Positions 8,296 to 16,863 of a DNA stretch of 33,595 nt are shown one piece after another. Under the pieces are notes generated by a model. The model was not told where the DNA came from and did not search any database. It worked only from the letters and a program-made list of their open reading frames with translations. The DNA comes from JBLKSS01 sp047607725 (lineage in GTDB: Bacteria; Pseudomonadota; Gammaproteobacteria; Enterobacterales; Enterobacteriaceae), in assembly GCF_047607725.1 (NCBI RefSeq), contig NZ_JBLKSS010000124.1, forward strand, positions 1-33,595. The letters run 5' to 3'. Both the position numbers and the translations under genes were made by a program. Every line of letters begins with the position of its first letter. Position 1 is the stretch's first letter.

Positions 8296-8867
8296 ATTCC
8301 GTCCGGCAGCGTCTGCTAGAATTAGCCACAATTTTTTTAGTAGCGCTACCCTAGCAATTTTGCTGTTTCAAAAGGAATGCAAATGAAGAAACTGCTCCCC
8401 CTCCTTATTGGACTGAGTCTCGGTGGTTTCAGTGCAATGAGTCAGGCAGAAAATCTGCTACAGGTGTATCAGCAGGCGAGACTGTCCAATCCGGATCTTC
8501 GCCGTTCCGCCGCCGATCGCGATGCAGCCTTTGAAAAAATCAATGAAGAGCGCCCCCCGCTGCTGCCTCAATTGGGATTGGGAGAAGATTATACTTACAC
8601 CCAGGGTTTTCGCGACAACCGTGATATCAACTCTAACGCGTCCAGCGCCGAGCTACAGTTGACCCAGACTATTTTCGATATGTCCAAATGGCGTGCCCTG
8701 ACCCTCCAGAAAAAAACGGCGGGTATTCAGGATGTCTCGTATCAAACCGACGAGCAATCGCTAATTCTCAATACCGCTACCGCTTATTTTAACGTATTGA
8801 GCGCCATTGATACACTGTCTTATACCGAGGCGCAGAAGCAGGCGCTTTATCGCCAGTTGGATCAAAC

Positions 8868-9205
8868 GTAAGCGCCCCGTGGAGGACGTCTTGAATTATT
8901 GGTGGGTTTGTTGTATGGCCCGGTAAGAATATGTTCCACTACGATGCCTAGTGAACCCGCATCCTATAAGGGACGGCTGTCAGATCATGGATAATCCGGC
9001 GATGATAGTGTCCACTTAAATTTTAATGGACACTATCACAAACTTCAGAACCACTAATTTCATATCACTCAAACCGGGATGGAAATAAAAATTATTAAAA
9101 TCAATACAATGTGAAAATGCAATGAGCATAAGCGTGTAACGTAGGTTTACTGTCTTATACAACAAACCCACCAATAATTCAAGACGTCCTCCACGGGGCG
9201 CTTAC
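8868..9205. mobile_element. 338-bp non-autonomous IS66-type miniature element (MITE) inside tolC
   Basis: The insert has perfect terminal inverted repeats of 49 bp: 8868-8916 and 9157-9205, each starting GTAAGCGCCCCGTGG from the tip. It is flanked by an exact 8-bp direct repeat GATCAAAC (8860-8867 and 9206-9213). GTAA tips and 8-bp target duplications are typical of the IS66 family, so this is probably a deletion derivative moved in trans by an IS66 transposase. The roughly 240-bp interior has no coding frame. It contains an 11-bp perfect hairpin at 9004-9037. The identity of the two repeats and the clean duplication point to a recent insertion. Confidence 0.88.
9004..9037. repeat. Inverted repeat inside the miniature element
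   Basis: GATAGTGTCCA (9004-9014) and TGGACACTATC (9027-9037) pair perfectly around a 12-bp A+T-rich centre. The repeat is not centred in the 338-bp element. It could be a structural part of the element or the collapsed ends of another small insertion. Confidence 0.6.
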
Positions 9206-10249
9206 GATCAAACGACCCAGCGCTTTAACGTCGGCCTGGTGGCAATTACGGATGTGCAGAATGCGCGCTCGGAATATGACACGGTTCTGGCCTCGGAAGT
9301 GAGCGCCCGTAATGATCTGGACAATGCGTTAGAAGCGTTGCGCCAGATAACCGGCATAGATTATCCGCAGTTGGCGACGCTGAATATCGCAAGCTTCAAG
9401 ACCCAGCGTACCGATGCGATCACCAATCTGTTGAAAGAAGCGGAAAACCGGAACCTCAGCTCGGCGCGTCTGTCGAAGGATCTGGCCCGTGAACAAATTC
9501 GCTACTACCAGACCGGCCATATGCCGACGCTGGATCTCAACGCCTCGTCGACGGTCAGCAATACCGACTACAATGGCTCGCGTAATAATTCCATAACAAA
9601 TCCCGATAAGCATATCGGCGGAAACGCTATCGGCCTGAATCTAAACGTACCTCTGTATAGCGGCGGTTCCGTCACTTCCCAGGTGAAGCAGGCGCAGTAC
9701 AATTTCGTCAGCGCCAGCGAGCAGCTTGAAAGCGCGCATCGCACCATGGTCAGGACCCTGCGCTCGTCGTTCAGCAATATATCCGCCTCCATCAGCAGCA
9801 TCGTCGCTTATGAACAGGCGGTAGTGTCGGCGCAAAGCTCCCTGGACGCCTCGGAAGCCGGCTACCAGGCGGGCCCCCGCACTATCGTCGACGTGCTGGA
9901 CGCCACCACCACGCTTTATGATCGCAAGCGAAATCTCTCCCAGGCGCGCTACGATTATCTGATTAATCAATTAAACCTCAAATCCGCTCTCGGCACGCTG
10001 AACGAAGCGGATCTGGTGACGCTAAATAATACGCTCGGCAAAATAGTACCGACCGATCCGCAGACGGTGGCGCCGGAAAACGCCACGCAGGAAAACCGGG
10101 CCGATGGCGCCGATACGTCGCGCAACGCCAATACCGCGCGCAGTAGTGCTGTACAAACAGCCGTCCAGCCGCGCGCGACCCGTGTGACGACCGCGCCAGC
10201 CGCCGGCTGCGCTACCGGACGCAATCCTTTCCAGCATTAAGTTCTTTCC

Positions 10250-10290
10250 CGGCGGCCAGGCGAGACGCTTGTTTCCCCTCTTGGCCGCCG
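10250..10290 (+). terminator. Hairpin downstream of tolC, possible terminator
   Basis: CGGCGGCCA (10250-10258) pairs with TGGCCGCCG (10282-10290) just after the tolC stop. The loop is 23 nt and no U-run follows, so an intrinsic terminator is only a weak possibility. Confidence 0.3.
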
Positions 10291-10457
10291 GTGCTGTCCC
10301 TTGCCCGCCCCTGTCCGCTCGAGCGATCACAGGGAAGTGTATAACTACGTAAAGATTCCGGCCGTAGGCGGCCCCCATGCTTCATTTATCACCGTTTTTC
10401 CCCTATTCTACAGTGATTTCTCTGGATCGCAGTTAATATCAATAAAGCAGGAAAATA

Positions 10458-11102
10458 ATGAAACGCACTAAACAGATTAATCACGCCAGCTTTCGCAAGC
10501 ATTGGCGCGCTTACCGTATGGCGCCCGTCGCGCTGGCCGTCGGTGCCGTTTTTGTACTGGCCGGCTGTGAAAAAAGCGACGAAAACGTATCGCTGTACAT
10601 GAACAGCGACGACTGTACCCGCGCCAATCCCTCACTGAGCGAACAGTGCACCACCGCTTACAACAGCGCGCAGCAGGAAGCGGTGAAAACCGCCCCCAAA
10701 TACGTCTCCCGCGCCGACTGCGTGGCGGAGTTCGGCGAAGATCAATGCACCCAGGTCCCGGCGCAGGCCGGCATGGCGGCGGAATCCCAGCACAGCGGCG
10801 GCATGTGGATGCCGTTGATGGCGGGCTATATGATGGGCCGCATGATGGGCGGCTACGCGCAGCAGCCGCTGTTCAGCTCCCGTGCCGCCAATAGTCCGGC
10901 GCGCGGCCAGTTTGTCGACGCCAGCGGCCGCGGCTACGGGGCGGCCACCAGCGGCCGGTCGATGACGGTGCCCAAGACCGCCCTGGCGCCCAAGCCGGCG
11001 ACCACCCAGACCATTACCCGCGGCGGCTTCGGTGAGACCGTCGCCAAACAGAGCGCCATGCGCAGCAGCAGCGCCACGCCGCACCGCACCATGGGCGGCT
11101 AA
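10458..11102 (+). CDS. ygiB: YgiB, DUF1190 family lipoprotein
   Basis: The 214-residue protein resembles E. coli YgiB. A long basic N-terminus is followed by a hydrophobic stretch and a lipobox, LAGC, with Cys37 as the likely lipidated residue. The mature part has a conserved cysteine-containing region (SDDCTRANPSLSEQCTTAY, then DCVAEFGEDQC). A methionine/glycine-rich stretch (GGMWMPLMAGYMMGRMMGG) and a low-complexity Ser/Thr/Ala tail follow. Its biochemical function is unknown. It sits six bases upstream of ygiC, with which it always pairs in enterobacteria. The downstream partner is a glutathionylspermidine-synthase-like ATP-grasp enzyme. It is intact. Confidence 0.92.
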   Translation: MKRTKQINHASFRKHWRAYRMAPVALAVGAVFVLAGCEKSDENVSLYMNSDDCTRANPSLSEQCTTAYNSAQQEAVKTAPKYVSRADCVAEFGEDQCTQVPAQAGMAAESQHSGGMWMPLMAGYMMGRMMGGYAQQPLFSSRAANSPARGQFVDASGRGYGAATSGRSMTVPKTALAPKPATTQTITRGGFGETVAKQSAMRSSSATPHRTMGG

Positions 11103-11108
11103 CGGGAC

Positions 11109-12269
11109 ATGAAACGAGTTACCATCAGCGAAAGGCCGGACTGGCGGGAGAAAGCCACTGAATACGGCTTTAATTTTCATACCCTGTACGGTGAACCTTA
11201 CTGGTGCGAGGACGCTTACTATCAGTTCACCCTGGCGCAAATCGAAACGCTGGAGGACGCCACCGCCGAGATTCATCAGATGTGTTTGCAGGTGGTGGAC
11301 AAAGTGGTGGCCAGCGAGGAGCTAATGACCAAATTCCGGATCCCCCGGCATACCTGGTCGTTTGTGCGCAACGCCTGGCAAACGTGCCAGCCGTCGCTCT
11401 ATTCGCGCCTTGATCTGGTGTATGACGGCCAGTATCCGCCAAAATTGTTGGAAAACAATGCCGATACGCCCACCTCCCTGTACGAAGCGGCGTTCTTCCA
11501 ATGGATTTGGCTGGAAGATCAATTAAACGCCGGGCAGTTGCCGGCCAACGCCGACCAGTTTAATAGCCTACAGGAGAAGCTTATTGCCCGCTTCGCCGAA
11601 CTTCAGTCGCAGCACGGTTTTAGCCTGCTGCACCTGGCCTGCTGCCAGGATACCGAAGAAGATCGCGGCACGGTGCAGTATCTGCAGGATTGCGCCACGG
11701 AAGCAGGGTTGCCCAATACGTTTCTTTATATCGAAGAGCTGGGGCTGGGAGAGAAAGGGCAGTTCACCGATATGCAGGATCAGGTCATCAGCAACCTGTC
11801 CAAGCTCTATCCGTGGGAATTCATGTTGCGCGAAATGTTCTCTACCAAGCTGGAAGACGCAGGTGTGCGCTGGCTCGAGCCTGCCTGGAAATGCATTTTA
11901 TCCAACAAGGCGCTGCTGCCGATGCTTTGGCAGATGTTTCCCGACCACCCCAATTTGCTGCCGGCCTATTTTGCCGAAGACGATTTCCCGCCGATGGACA
12001 ATTATGTTGTGAAACCGCTGTTCTCGCGGGAAGGCTCTAACGTGCGGGTCTTCGAGCAAGGGCGGGAGACCGCGCGGGTGGACGGCCCCTACGGCGAAGA
12101 GGGGTCGATTGTACAGGCGTTTTGCCCGCTGCCCCGCTTCGGCGATTGCTATACGGTGATCGGCAGCTGGCTGGTTAACGATCAACCTTGCGGCATCGGC
12201 CTGCGTGAAGACAGACAGATAATTACCCAGGATCTTTCCCGCTTTTATCCGCACATTATCGTTGATTGA
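11109..12269 (+). CDS. ygiC: YgiC, ATP-grasp glutathionylspermidine-synthase-like enzyme
   Basis: The protein has 386 residues, identical in length to E. coli YgiC. The family is homologous to the synthetase domain of glutathionylspermidine synthase, an ATP-grasp amide ligase. E. coli YgiC itself is not known to make glutathionylspermidine, so the substrate is uncertain. Conserved blocks include LLENNADTPTSLYEAAFFQW, LYPWEFMLREMFSTKLED, VVKPLFSREGSNV (nucleotide-binding strand-loop) and GSWLVNDQPCGIGLRED near the C-terminus. It lies six bases after ygiB and is co-transcribed with it. No disruption is seen. Confidence 0.93.
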   Translation: MKRVTISERPDWREKATEYGFNFHTLYGEPYWCEDAYYQFTLAQIETLEDATAEIHQMCLQVVDKVVASEELMTKFRIPRHTWSFVRNAWQTCQPSLYSRLDLVYDGQYPPKLLENNADTPTSLYEAAFFQWIWLEDQLNAGQLPANADQFNSLQEKLIARFAELQSQHGFSLLHLACCQDTEEDRGTVQYLQDCATEAGLPNTFLYIEELGLGEKGQFTDMQDQVISNLSKLYPWEFMLREMFSTKLEDAGVRWLEPAWKCILSNKALLPMLWQMFPDHPNLLPAYFAEDDFPPMDNYVVKPLFSREGSNVRVFEQGRETARVDGPYGEEGSIVQAFCPLPRFGDCYTVIGSWLVNDQPCGIGLREDRQIITQDLSRFYPHIIVD

Positions 12270-12273
12270 TCCT

Positions 12274-12302
12274 GCGGCGGCGTAGTGATGCCGCGCCGCC
12301 GC
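12274..12302. terminator. G+C-rich hairpin between convergent ygiC and ygiD
   Basis: GCGGCGGC (12274-12281) pairs perfectly with GCCGCCGC (12295-12302) around a 13-nt loop, immediately after ygiC and abutting the end of ygiD. No U-run is present, so termination activity is a guess from position. Confidence 0.3.
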
Positions 12303-12303
12303 C

Positions 12304-13041
12304 TCAGCCCACCTGCACCGACAGCATACTGATGGACCCCAGCGTAATACCGTCCACGGGCACCGTGACCGGCTCATCGCCGATCCGGCTGCCCAGCACA
12401 TGCAGCAACGGCAAAAAGTGCTCCGGCGAGGGATTGGACAGCGCGGCATCCTGATGCTGCCGATAATGTATCAGCGGATGCGGTTCCCCTTGCGCGCAGA
12501 GATTTCAGCGCACAAACTGATCGAACGAAAGTGCCCATGGGTAGGGTTCAGCCTCGTCCTGCCAGCGTACCGTGCGCAGGTTATGTACTACATTGCCGCT
12601 GGCCATCAGCATCACGCCTTCATCGCGCAGCGCGGCCAGTTTTTCCCCGAGGGCGAAATGGTAAGCGGCATCGCGCGTCGCGTCGATGCTGAGTTGCACC
12701 ACCGGAATATCCGCCTCTGGATACATTTTAATGAGTACGCCCCAAGTGCCGTGGTCCAACCCCCATTCGCCGGTATCGGCATGCACCGACACCGGCGCCA
12801 GCAGGGACTGTACCCGTTGCGCCAGCGGAAAACCGCCGAAATCGTGTACGGTGCGCGGCTGCGCCATGGCGGTGACGGCAGTGCCCTGTGTATACCAATG
12901 GGCCGAAATGGCCAATATGGCCTTCGGCCGCGGCAGTGTCTGACCCAGCTGTTGCCAGATACGGGTATAGCGGTTGTCTTCCTGCACGTTCATCGGACTG
13001 CAGTGACCGAGGAAAAGGGCGGGCATGCGTGGGCTACTCAT
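12304..13041 (-). pseudogene. ygiD: Broken YgiD, extradiol DOPA-dioxygenase-like protein
   Basis: YgiD/DodA is a zinc-binding LigB-fold dioxygenase-like protein (E. coli about 262-271 residues). The frame starts at 13041 with MSSPRMPALFLGHCSPMN, where relatives have LGHGSPMN. About 15 residues are missing after HDFGGFP, where the QALYDTHYPAPGSP region should be. A TGA at 12505-12507 stops the frame after SFDQFVR. The remaining C-terminus continues in the same frame (HPLIHYRQHQ, SNPSPEHFLPLLHVLGS, GSISMLSVQVG) to TGA at 12304. Ligand histidines in LGHC, SAHW and NVVHN precede the stop, while the His in PSPEHFL lies after it. The internal deletion and the nonsense codon together indicate a dead gene. 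Confidence 0.88.
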
Positions 13042-13170
13042 CAGATATCCTTATTCGTTGTGTGTCGCTTACGGCGGCTGATGGCATCACGTTACCGCTT
13101 TTCGCCGCGCAAAGAACCGAGATAACGATGATGAAGATAATCAGGAAAATTGAATAACCGAGGCCAACAA

Positions 13171-13836
13171 ATGAAAACAGCATTGCTATTTGGCGCCAGC
13201 GGATTAGTGGGTGGTAATCTCTTGTCCACCTTGTTAGGTCATCGCGCCTATGGGCAAGTCATTGCGGTAGTTAGGCGAAAGCTGCCGCTGCGCCATCCGC
13301 AGCTGACACAACTAAGCGGCGATATCGACACGCTGCCCGCGCAGACGGACGCGCAGGTGGCGGAGGATGTGTTTATCGCCCTCGGCACCACCCGCAAAAA
13401 CAGCCCCGATCGGCGAGACTATTACCGCATCGAACATGATTATCCACTGTTGGCGGCGCTGCTGGCCCTTGAGCAGGGCGCGCGTTCGCTATCGCTGGTG
13501 TCAGCGGTGGGCGCGAGCGTCGGCTCTTACGCGTTTTATCTGCGTATCAAAGGGGAAACGGAGCGGGATATTGTTGCGCAGCGCGCAGCGCGGACGCACC
13601 TCTTTCGGCCCTGCATGATTCTGGGCGAGCGGCAAGAGCGCCGCCCGCTGGAGAGAGGGCTCAACCGCGTTTGGCCTCGGCTGGATCCCGTACTGCGGGG
13701 ACGGGCGAAAAAATACCGCGCCATAACGGCGGCGGATATCGCTGCGGCGATGGTCGCCGCAGCGCAGCTCTCCACAGATGAAGTAATGATTTACACCTGG
13801 CAGGAAATGCGAAGGTTAGCGCTGGCTACCGACTGA
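13171..13836 (+). CDS. NAD(P)-binding Rossmann-fold oxidoreductase, YraR/HTATIP2-like
   Basis: The 221-residue protein has the dinucleotide-binding motif GASGLVG (8-14) and a YxxxK pair (Y123, K127 in FYLRIKGETE) preceded by SAVGAS, as in atypical short-chain dehydrogenases. The block FIALGTTRKNS and the later RPCMILGERQ match the E. coli YraR and eukaryotic HTATIP2 (TIP30) group. The substrate is unknown. I chose ATG 13171 because it follows GAGG with good spacing and starts at the first beta strand; a TTG at 13150 is in frame but unlikely. E. coli has zupT between ygiD and ribB, so this gene is a different resident at that position. It is convergent with ribB. Confidence 0.82.
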   Translation: MKTALLFGASGLVGGNLLSTLLGHRAYGQVIAVVRRKLPLRHPQLTQLSGDIDTLPAQTDAQVAEDVFIALGTTRKNSPDRRDYYRIEHDYPLLAALLALEQGARSLSLVSAVGASVGSYAFYLRIKGETERDIVAQRAARTHLFRPCMILGERQERRPLERGLNRVWPRLDPVLRGRAKKYRAITAADIAAAMVAAAQLSTDEVMIYTWQEMRRLALATD

Positions 13837-13862
13837 CGCAACCCCGGGCCCTGCCAGGACGG

Positions 13863-14516
13863 TCAGCTTACTTCGCGCGCAAGAGCGCGACGATAGGTCA
13901 CCAGATCTTCAATGGTAAGCACCGGCATGCCGTGGTGCCGGGCGAAGGCCACAATTTCCGGCGCATGCGCCATGGTACCATCGTCATTGGTCACTTCGCA
14001 CAGCACGCCCGCCGGCTTCAGGCCGGCGAGGGTGGTTAAATCCACGGCCGCTTCGGTATGCCCCCCGCGCACCAGCACGCCGCACGGCTGCGCGCGCAGC
14101 GGGAACACATGCCCAGGGCGGTTAAGATCGGTGGGTTTGGCGTTATCTTTGATGGCGGCCCGAATCGTCGTCAGGCGATCGGCGGCGGATACCCCGGTGC
14201 TGACCCCTTCAGCGGCTTCGATAGTGACGGTAAAGGCCGTCTGATAATGACTGCTGTTACGTTCAACCATCATCGGCAGCGCCAATTGCTGGCGGCGTTC
14301 TTCGGTCAGGCACAGGCACACGATACCGCTGCCGTGGCGAATGGCCAACGCCATCTGCTCAAAGGTCATGTTTTCCGCGGCGAATATCATATCGCCTTCA
14401 TTTTCACGATCTTCATCGTCCAGTACCAGTACCCCGCGGCCGTTGCGCAGCGCCTCCAGCGCGTTTTGCACGCGTTGGAGCGGAGAACCGAATTCGGAAA
14501 GAAGCGTCTGATTCAT
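13863..14516 (-). CDS. ribB: 3,4-dihydroxy-2-butanone-4-phosphate synthase (RibB)
   Basis: RibB converts ribulose-5-phosphate to dihydroxybutanone phosphate and formate, supplying the four-carbon unit of riboflavin. The 217 residues equal E. coli RibB. The metal/substrate loop DDEDRENEGD is at 33-42, HGSGIVC starts at 61, RPGHVFPL is near 133-140, and GGHTEAAVDL near 151 carries the second metal ligand. All are intact. An FMN riboswitch precedes it in a leader of about 270 nt, so FMN feedback control appears preserved. Riboflavin is a B vitamin that symbionts often keep making. Confidence 0.97.
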   Translation of the reverse strand: MNQTLLSEFGSPLQRVQNALEALRNGRGVLVLDDEDRENEGDMIFAAENMTFEQMALAIRHGSGIVCLCLTEERRQQLALPMMVERNSSHYQTAFTVTIEAAEGVSTGVSAADRLTTIRAAIKDNAKPTDLNRPGHVFPLRAQPCGVLVRGGHTEAAVDLTTLAGLKPAGVLCEVTNDDGTMAHAPEIVAFARHHGMPVLTIEDLVTYRRALAREVS

Positions 14517-14631
14517 AGTAAATAAAACCTCATAATTGATATGGATTACCAGAATCAGGGCAGACTTAGGAGCGGCCGCGAACGGGCCAAAAAATAACGA
14601 TTGCGGCCATAGCCCGTTTGGACGTCGTTAC

Positions 14632-14779
14632 TCTCTCCCATCCGGACTATAACCGTCGGCCCCGGAATTACACCGGATCTGCTGACCTCAGATTGCACGC
14701 AATCTGAGCGCTCGCGGGCTTCCTGTGCAATACTTTAGCCAGGTCTACCGCCGGTGGGGAATTGCACCCCGCCCTGAGA
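14632..14779 (-). promoter_or_regulatory. FMN riboswitch (RFN element) in the ribB leader
   Basis: Read on the minus strand, the leader begins AGGGCGGGGTGCAATTCCCC, followed by ACCGGCGGTAGACC. It contains AGCCCGCGAGCG, then a variable hairpin made of CAGATTGCGTGCAATCTG, then GGTCAGCAGATCCGGTG, and ends with GACGGTTATAGTCCGGATGG. These are the conserved helices of the RFN aptamer that binds flavin mononucleotide and represses riboflavin genes. About 110 nt separate it from the ribB ATG. A region containing TTATTTTTT near 14590-14600 could take part in the expression platform. Confidence 0.95.
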
Positions 14780-14791
14780 ATGAGCGGAAAT

Positions 14792-14820
14792 ACTATAGCG
14801 ACAACCCGCTGCCGAGGCAA
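14792..14820 (-). promoter_or_regulatory. Likely sigma-70 promoter of ribB
   Basis: On the minus strand, TTGCCT (14815-14820) and TATAGT (14792-14797) are separated by exactly 17 bp. The predicted start falls just before the riboswitch aptamer, which is the expected arrangement. Confidence 0.65.
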
Positions 14821-14914
14821 TTAGCAAACGCATAATTTCAATAAATGCTTTTGTTTCCACTCAGGGGGAACAGGCATTACACTTAATTCATTCTGATCAG
14901 TTAGGGAACCGACG

Positions 14915-15226
14915 ATGATTGATCCAAATAAACTTGAACAGCTTGCCCGCCAGGTGCAGGAATCGCTGCCGAAAGGCATCCGCGATTTGGGCGACGACGT
15001 GGAAAAAAAGATCCGTCAGGTGCTGCAAAACCAGTTCAGCCGAATGGATTTGGTCAGCCGCGAGGAATTTGACGTGCAGACCCAGGTGCTGTTGCGCACC
15101 CGTGAGAAACTGAGTCAATTGGAACTGCGCCTTAACGCGCTGGAAACCATGCCGAAAAGTGATCCTCTGGTCAGCCCGGCGGCGCGGCGGGAGCGCCAGT
15201 GGCGGGAGCGAAACCCGCGGGCGTGA
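14915..15226 (+). CDS. ubiK: UbiK (YqiC), ubiquinone-synthesis accessory factor; C-terminus probably frameshifted
   Basis: UbiK is a small trimeric coiled-coil protein that assists the aerobic ubiquinone biosynthesis complex. Residues 1 to about 80 (MIDPNKLEQLARQVQESLPK, then SREEFDVQTQVLLRTREKLSQ) match E. coli YqiC well. After SDPLVSPA the tail becomes RRERQWRERNPRA and stops at 15226. In another frame from about 15180 an open stretch reads APVAGAKPAGVSGVDDTTSV and ends in PAKDTFKKL with TAA at 15328-15330, a more natural acidic Ala/Pro-rich tail. A small indel in the G+C-rich GGCGGCGCGGCGGG tract would explain the switch. The helical core is intact, so function may survive. Confidence 0.85.
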   Translation: MIDPNKLEQLARQVQESLPKGIRDLGDDVEKKIRQVLQNQFSRMDLVSREEFDVQTQVLLRTREKLSQLELRLNALETMPKSDPLVSPAARRERQWRERNPRA

Positions 15227-15429
15227 GCGGCGTGGACGACACCACCAGCGTTTCCCCCGTTGAACAGGCGGTGCCGGAGGGCGGCGTTGCGGACGACAAA
15301 CCGGCTAAAGACACCTTTAAAAAGCTATAACGGCCGTAGCCCCCTTGCGACGTTAGCGGCAGCGATGACCCGCTGACGTGAGGCTCGCCTCGACCAGGGA
15401 CGGCCCACACACCACCCACGGCGCGCGCC

Positions 15430-16863
15430 TTAACCCCGCTCGCCGCGCTTAATGGCGTTGATGATATTGGTGGTGGAACAGCCGTCTTCAAAATTCAGCA
15501 CCAGCACGTCGCCCCCGTTGTCCCACACCTCCTTGCTGCCGGCGATCTGATGCGGCTGATAGTCGCCGCCTTTAACCAGTACATCCGGCAGCACGTCGGC
15601 AATCAGCTGCTGCGGCGTGTCCTCGCTGAAAGGCACCACCCAGTCCACCGCTTCGAGCGCCGCCAGGACGGTCATTCGCTGCACCAGGGGATTTACCGGG
15701 CGGCTTTCCCCTTTGAGACGCTTGGTGGAATCATCGCTGTTCACCGCCACGATAAGCCGGTCGCCCAACCTGCGGGCATTGGCGAGATAGCTGACGTGGC
15801 CCGCATGCAAGATATCGAAAATACCGTTGGCCATGACCACCTTCTCACCGCGCTGACGCGCCAGCGCCACGGCCTGCTTCAGTTCGCTTTCGGTCATGAC
15901 GCCAAAGCCCGTTTCGGCGCGGCCGCGGATGGCGTTTTCCAGCTCGATGGGGCTGACGGTTGACGTACCCAATTTCCCGACCACCACGCCCGCCGCGGCA
16001 TTGGCCAGGAAACAGGACTCCTCCAGACTATTGCCAGCGGCCAGCGCGGCGGCCAGCACACCAATGACCGTATCCCCGGCGCCGGTCACGTCGTAGACCT
16101 CCTGCGCCTGTGTCGGTAAATTCAACGGATCCTTACCCGGCTGCAGCAGGGTCATCCCCTGCTCCGAACGGGTAATCAGCAGCGCCGAAAGCTGATAATC
16201 GGCGATGATTTTCATGCCACGGCTCACCAGCGTTTCCTCATCTTTGTAAGCCCCTGCCACCGCCTCGAACTCGGACAGGTTTGGCGTCAACAGCGTCGCC
16301 CCCTGATAGCGGCTGAAGTCGGTACCTTTCGGATCGACAAGCACCGGCACGCCGGCGGCCCGCGCCAGCGTAATCATCTCGCGCACGCGAGCCAGCGCGC
16401 CTTTCGCATAGTCGGACAGCACCAACGCGCCGGTTTTCGGCAACGCTAGCTGAATACGCTCTAACATGGGAGCGGCGTCGACATCGTCGAAGCCCTGCTC
16501 GAAATCCAGGCGGATAAGCTGCTGATTACGTGATAACACCCGCAGCTTGGTTATCGTGGGATGGGTGGCAACGGCGACAAAATCGCAGGTCACATCCACT
16601 TCGCTAAGCCGCGCGCCCAGGGCGCGGGCGGCGTCGTCAATGCCGGTCAGGCCGACCAGACGCGAATGGCAGCCCAGCGCGGCGATATTCATCGCGACGT
16701 TGGCGGCCCCGCCGGGGCGCTCCTCAATAGCGTCCACTTTTACGATAGGCACCGGCGCTTCCGGTGAAATCCGGCTGGTAGGACCGTACCAGTATCGGTC
16801 CAACATCACATCGCCCACGACCAGCACGCCCGCCCGGCGGAAATCAGGCAAGGTCACTTTCAT
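15430..16863 (-). CDS. hldE: Bifunctional heptose 7-phosphate kinase / heptose 1-phosphate adenylyltransferase (HldE)
   Basis: HldE makes the ADP-heptose precursor of the lipopolysaccharide inner core. It has 477 residues, equal to E. coli. The N-terminal PfkB-type kinase domain (about 1-320) carries GGAANVAMNIAALG and the catalytic signature DVTGAGDT. The C-terminal nucleotidyltransferase domain (about 340-477) starts ANGIFDILHAGHVSYL with the HxGH motif and includes VKGGDYQPHQIAGS. Both domains are complete. The gene is downstream of glnE on the same strand, as in E. coli. Its retention implies that heptose-containing LPS is still built. Confidence 0.96.
   Translation of the reverse strand: MKVTLPDFRRAGVLVVGDVMLDRYWYGPTSRISPEAPVPIVKVDAIEERPGGAANVAMNIAALGCHSRLVGLTGIDDAARALGARLSEVDVTCDFVAVATHPTITKLRVLSRNQQLIRLDFEQGFDDVDAAPMLERIQLALPKTGALVLSDYAKGALARVREMITLARAAGVPVLVDPKGTDFSRYQGATLLTPNLSEFEAVAGAYKDEETLVSRGMKIIADYQLSALLITRSEQGMTLLQPGKDPLNLPTQAQEVYDVTGAGDTVIGVLAAALAAGNSLEESCFLANAAAGVVVGKLGTSTVSPIELENAIRGRAETGFGVMTESELKQAVALARQRGEKVVMANGIFDILHAGHVSYLANARRLGDRLIVAVNSDDSTKRLKGESRPVNPLVQRMTVLAALEAVDWVVPFSEDTPQQLIADVLPDVLVKGGDYQPHQIAGSKEVWDNGGDVLVLNFEDGCSTTNIINAIKRGERG

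Larger units (their letters stand above)
8383..10240 (+). pseudogene. tolC: TolC outer-membrane channel, disrupted by a miniature IS element
   Basis: TolC is the trimeric outer-membrane/periplasmic tunnel shared by drug efflux pumps and type I secretion. ATG 8383 (MKKLLPLLIG) follows AGGA by six bases and begins a 22-residue signal peptide ending SQA before ENLLQVYQQARLS. The frame is open to YRQLDQT and then stops at the TAA at 8869-8871 inside the insertion. Beyond the insertion the same gene resumes at 9206 with DQTTQRFNVGLVAITDVQNA and runs to a TAA at 10238-10240 (GRNPFQH). Precise removal of the element plus one 8-bp target duplication restores one continuous frame. The rest is well preserved, apart from a two-residue shortening (NLSSARLS for NLSLLQARLS). 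Neither half would form the tunnel. Confidence 0.94.

Noticed and set aside
10632..11276. A 214-codon minus-strand frame opposite ygiB
   Set aside because: It mirrors ygiB, is rich in Gly/Ala/His/Arg and starts inside ygiC antisense; ygiB has the lipobox, operon context and length match.
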